Origin: Ectopseudomonas guguanensis
Lineage (GTDB): Bacteria; Pseudomonadota; Gammaproteobacteria; Pseudomonadales; Pseudomonadaceae
Length of the DNA: 64,000 nt
Direction: 5' to 3'
Assembly (NCBI RefSeq): GCF_900104265.1
Contig: NZ_FNJJ01000008.1
Location: forward strand, 198,000 to 261,999
Below are positions 63,146 through 64,000 of this stretch, in pieces. Position 1 is the stretch's first letter. Each line of letters starts with the position of its first letter. The position numbers were made by a program, and so were the translations under genes. Under the pieces are notes generated by a model. The model searched no databases and was not told where the DNA came from. It worked only from the letters and a program-made list of their open reading frames with translations.

Positions 63146-64000
63146 ATGCTGCGCGAGCTGAAAACCTTCATCACCGTCGCTCGTCTGGGTACCTTCGCTG
63201 CCGCTGGCCAGCAGGTGGGACTGACCCAATCGGCGGTCAGCGCGCAGATGCGCGTACTCGAGCAGCACCTCGGCGTGCGCCTGTTCGACCGCAGCGGCCG
63301 CGCCGCCGTACTCAACGCGGCGGGCCGCCACGCGCTGCCATTGGCCGAGCAGATGCTCGCGCTCTATGCGCAGATGGCGCTGCCGCAGGCTGCCGAGCAG
63401 TGGCAGGGCGAGCTGCGCGTCGGTGCCATCGCCACCCTGCAGACCGGCCTGCTGGCCGAGGCGCTGCCGCGCTTTCGTCAGCTGGCGCCGCGGGTCGAGC
63501 TGAAGCTGGTACCGGGGGTGTCGCTGCAGCTGTTCAGTCAGCTGGATGCGGGTGAGCTGGATCTGGCGCTGCTGATCAGGCCGCCGTTTCCGCTGCCCAA
63601 GGAGTTGCTGGAGGTGCCGCTGGCGCGCGAGCCCTTCGTGCTCATCGCCCCGCTGGAGGTGGCCGGCGACGATCCGCTGCAACTGCTTGCCGAGCAACCT
63701 TTCGTGCGTTACGACCGTGCCTCGTTCGGTGGCCGTCAGGTCAGTCGATTCCTCCGCGAGCAGCGGCTGAGCGTGCGCGAGGCGCTGGAGCTGGATGAAC
63801 TGGAAGCCATCGTGCGCCTGGTGGAGAACGGCATGGGCGTGGCGCTGGTGCCGCGTGCCGGCCTGTGGCTGCAGCGGCCGACCCGGCTGCGGGTGATCGA
63901 GCTGGGCGAGCTGGTCTTTCACCGCGAGCTGGTGGCGCTGCTGCGGCGGGCGCAGCGCCAGCCGGCGCTGGATTGCTTGTTGCAGTGCCTGAGCGCGTAG
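63146..64000 (+). CDS. LysR-type transcriptional regulator, divergent from the VOC gene
   Basis: The 284-residue protein has a winged HTH (LKTFITVARLGTFAAAGQQVGLTQSAVSAQMRVLE, within residues 1-60) and an effector-binding domain beginning GELRVGAIATLQTGLLAEALP. The stop codon TAG is the last triplet of the window, so the gene is complete. It is divergent from the VOC protein across about 140 bases that include an AT-rich stretch (63060-63130), its probable target. Confidence 0.9.
   Translation: MLRELKTFITVARLGTFAAAGQQVGLTQSAVSAQMRVLEQHLGVRLFDRSGRAAVLNAAGRHALPLAEQMLALYAQMALPQAAEQWQGELRVGAIATLQTGLLAEALPRFRQLAPRVELKLVPGVSLQLFSQLDAGELDLALLIRPPFPLPKELLEVPLAREPFVLIAPLEVAGDDPLQLLAEQPFVRYDRASFGGRQVSRFLREQRLSVREALELDELEAIVRLVENGMGVALVPRAGLWLQRPTRLRVIELGELVFHRELVALLRRAQRQPALDCLLQCLSA

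Noticed and set aside
62386..63555. A 389-codon plus-strand frame crossing the VOC gene and the LysR start
   Set aside because: It runs in the wrong frame of the helical-protein gene, antisense to VOC and out of frame with LysR; all three real genes have clear motifs.

Overview
The window reads as ordinary chromosome from a high-GC gammaproteobacterium of the genus Pseudomonas, most like the P. mendocina / P. oleovorans (Ectopseudomonas) side of the genus. Grounds are the GC-rich codon use, the gene order (an aerobic cob cluster followed by a TonB receptor and BtuCDF-type importer; a folE2 / dksA2 / COG0523 zinc-starvation cluster; uvrD next to a PAS-GGDEF-EAL gene) and several families of short palindromic Pseudomonas-type intergenic repeats. 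I see no rRNA, tRNA, insertion sequence, phage module or CRISPR array.

Layout. 1-342: 5' part of an AraC-type regulator. 485-7317: divergent cobalamin genes, cobG-cobH-cobI-cobJ (minus strand, behind a cobalamin riboswitch) and cobL-cobK (plus). 7495-13850: a 2Fe-2S protein, a second cobalamin riboswitch, a palindromic Zur-like site, then a TonB-dependent receptor, ABC ATPase, periplasmic binding protein and permease. 13926-15110: CFA-synthase-like methyltransferase. 15151-22524: DctB/DctD-type two-component pair, a sigma-54 promoter, and a TAXI-TRAP transporter (binding protein, fused permease, DUF1850). 22668-29000: DUF3617 protein, Fur-box-preceded siderophore receptor with a PepSY membrane protein, a periplasmic binding protein and cardiolipin synthase. 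29255-35776: two tandem BCCT osmolyte transporters, L-serine ammonia-lyase and a divergent LysR regulator. 35868-38822: DUF2986, a DnaQ-type exonuclease and a CNB-CBS-nucleotidyltransferase signalling protein. 39004-42253: Zur-type cluster folE2 <> dksA2-COG0523-DUF1826. 42399-47162: small secreted, GTPase, hydrolase, DUF3301, zinc-finger and thioesterase genes. 47197-50938: gamma-glutamyl-amine-synthetase-like enzyme and class III aminotransferase with a divergent GntR regulator and palindromic operators. 51123-64000: SUKH protein, GNAT, Tim44-like protein, TetR-like regulator, two paralogous TRAP binding proteins without permease genes, uvrD, a PAS-GGDEF-EAL protein, a helical protein of unknown function, a VOC protein and a LysR regulator.

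How the parts fit together. Metal economy dominates: cobalt/corrin synthesis, a TonB/ABC importer that appears to be under both a B12 riboswitch and Zur, a second Zur locus that replaces zinc enzymes with zinc-sparing versions, and a Fur-type siderophore receptor. Nitrogen and carbon uptake form the second theme: TAXI-TRAP under sigma-54, BCCT plus serine deaminase, amine catabolism under GntR, and orphan TRAP binding proteins. The most unusual signals are the dual riboswitch/Zur leader, a palindromic repeat translated inside the signal-peptide region of a binding protein, repeats that supply stop codons, and a small ORF between the sigma-54 promoter and the TAXI gene.
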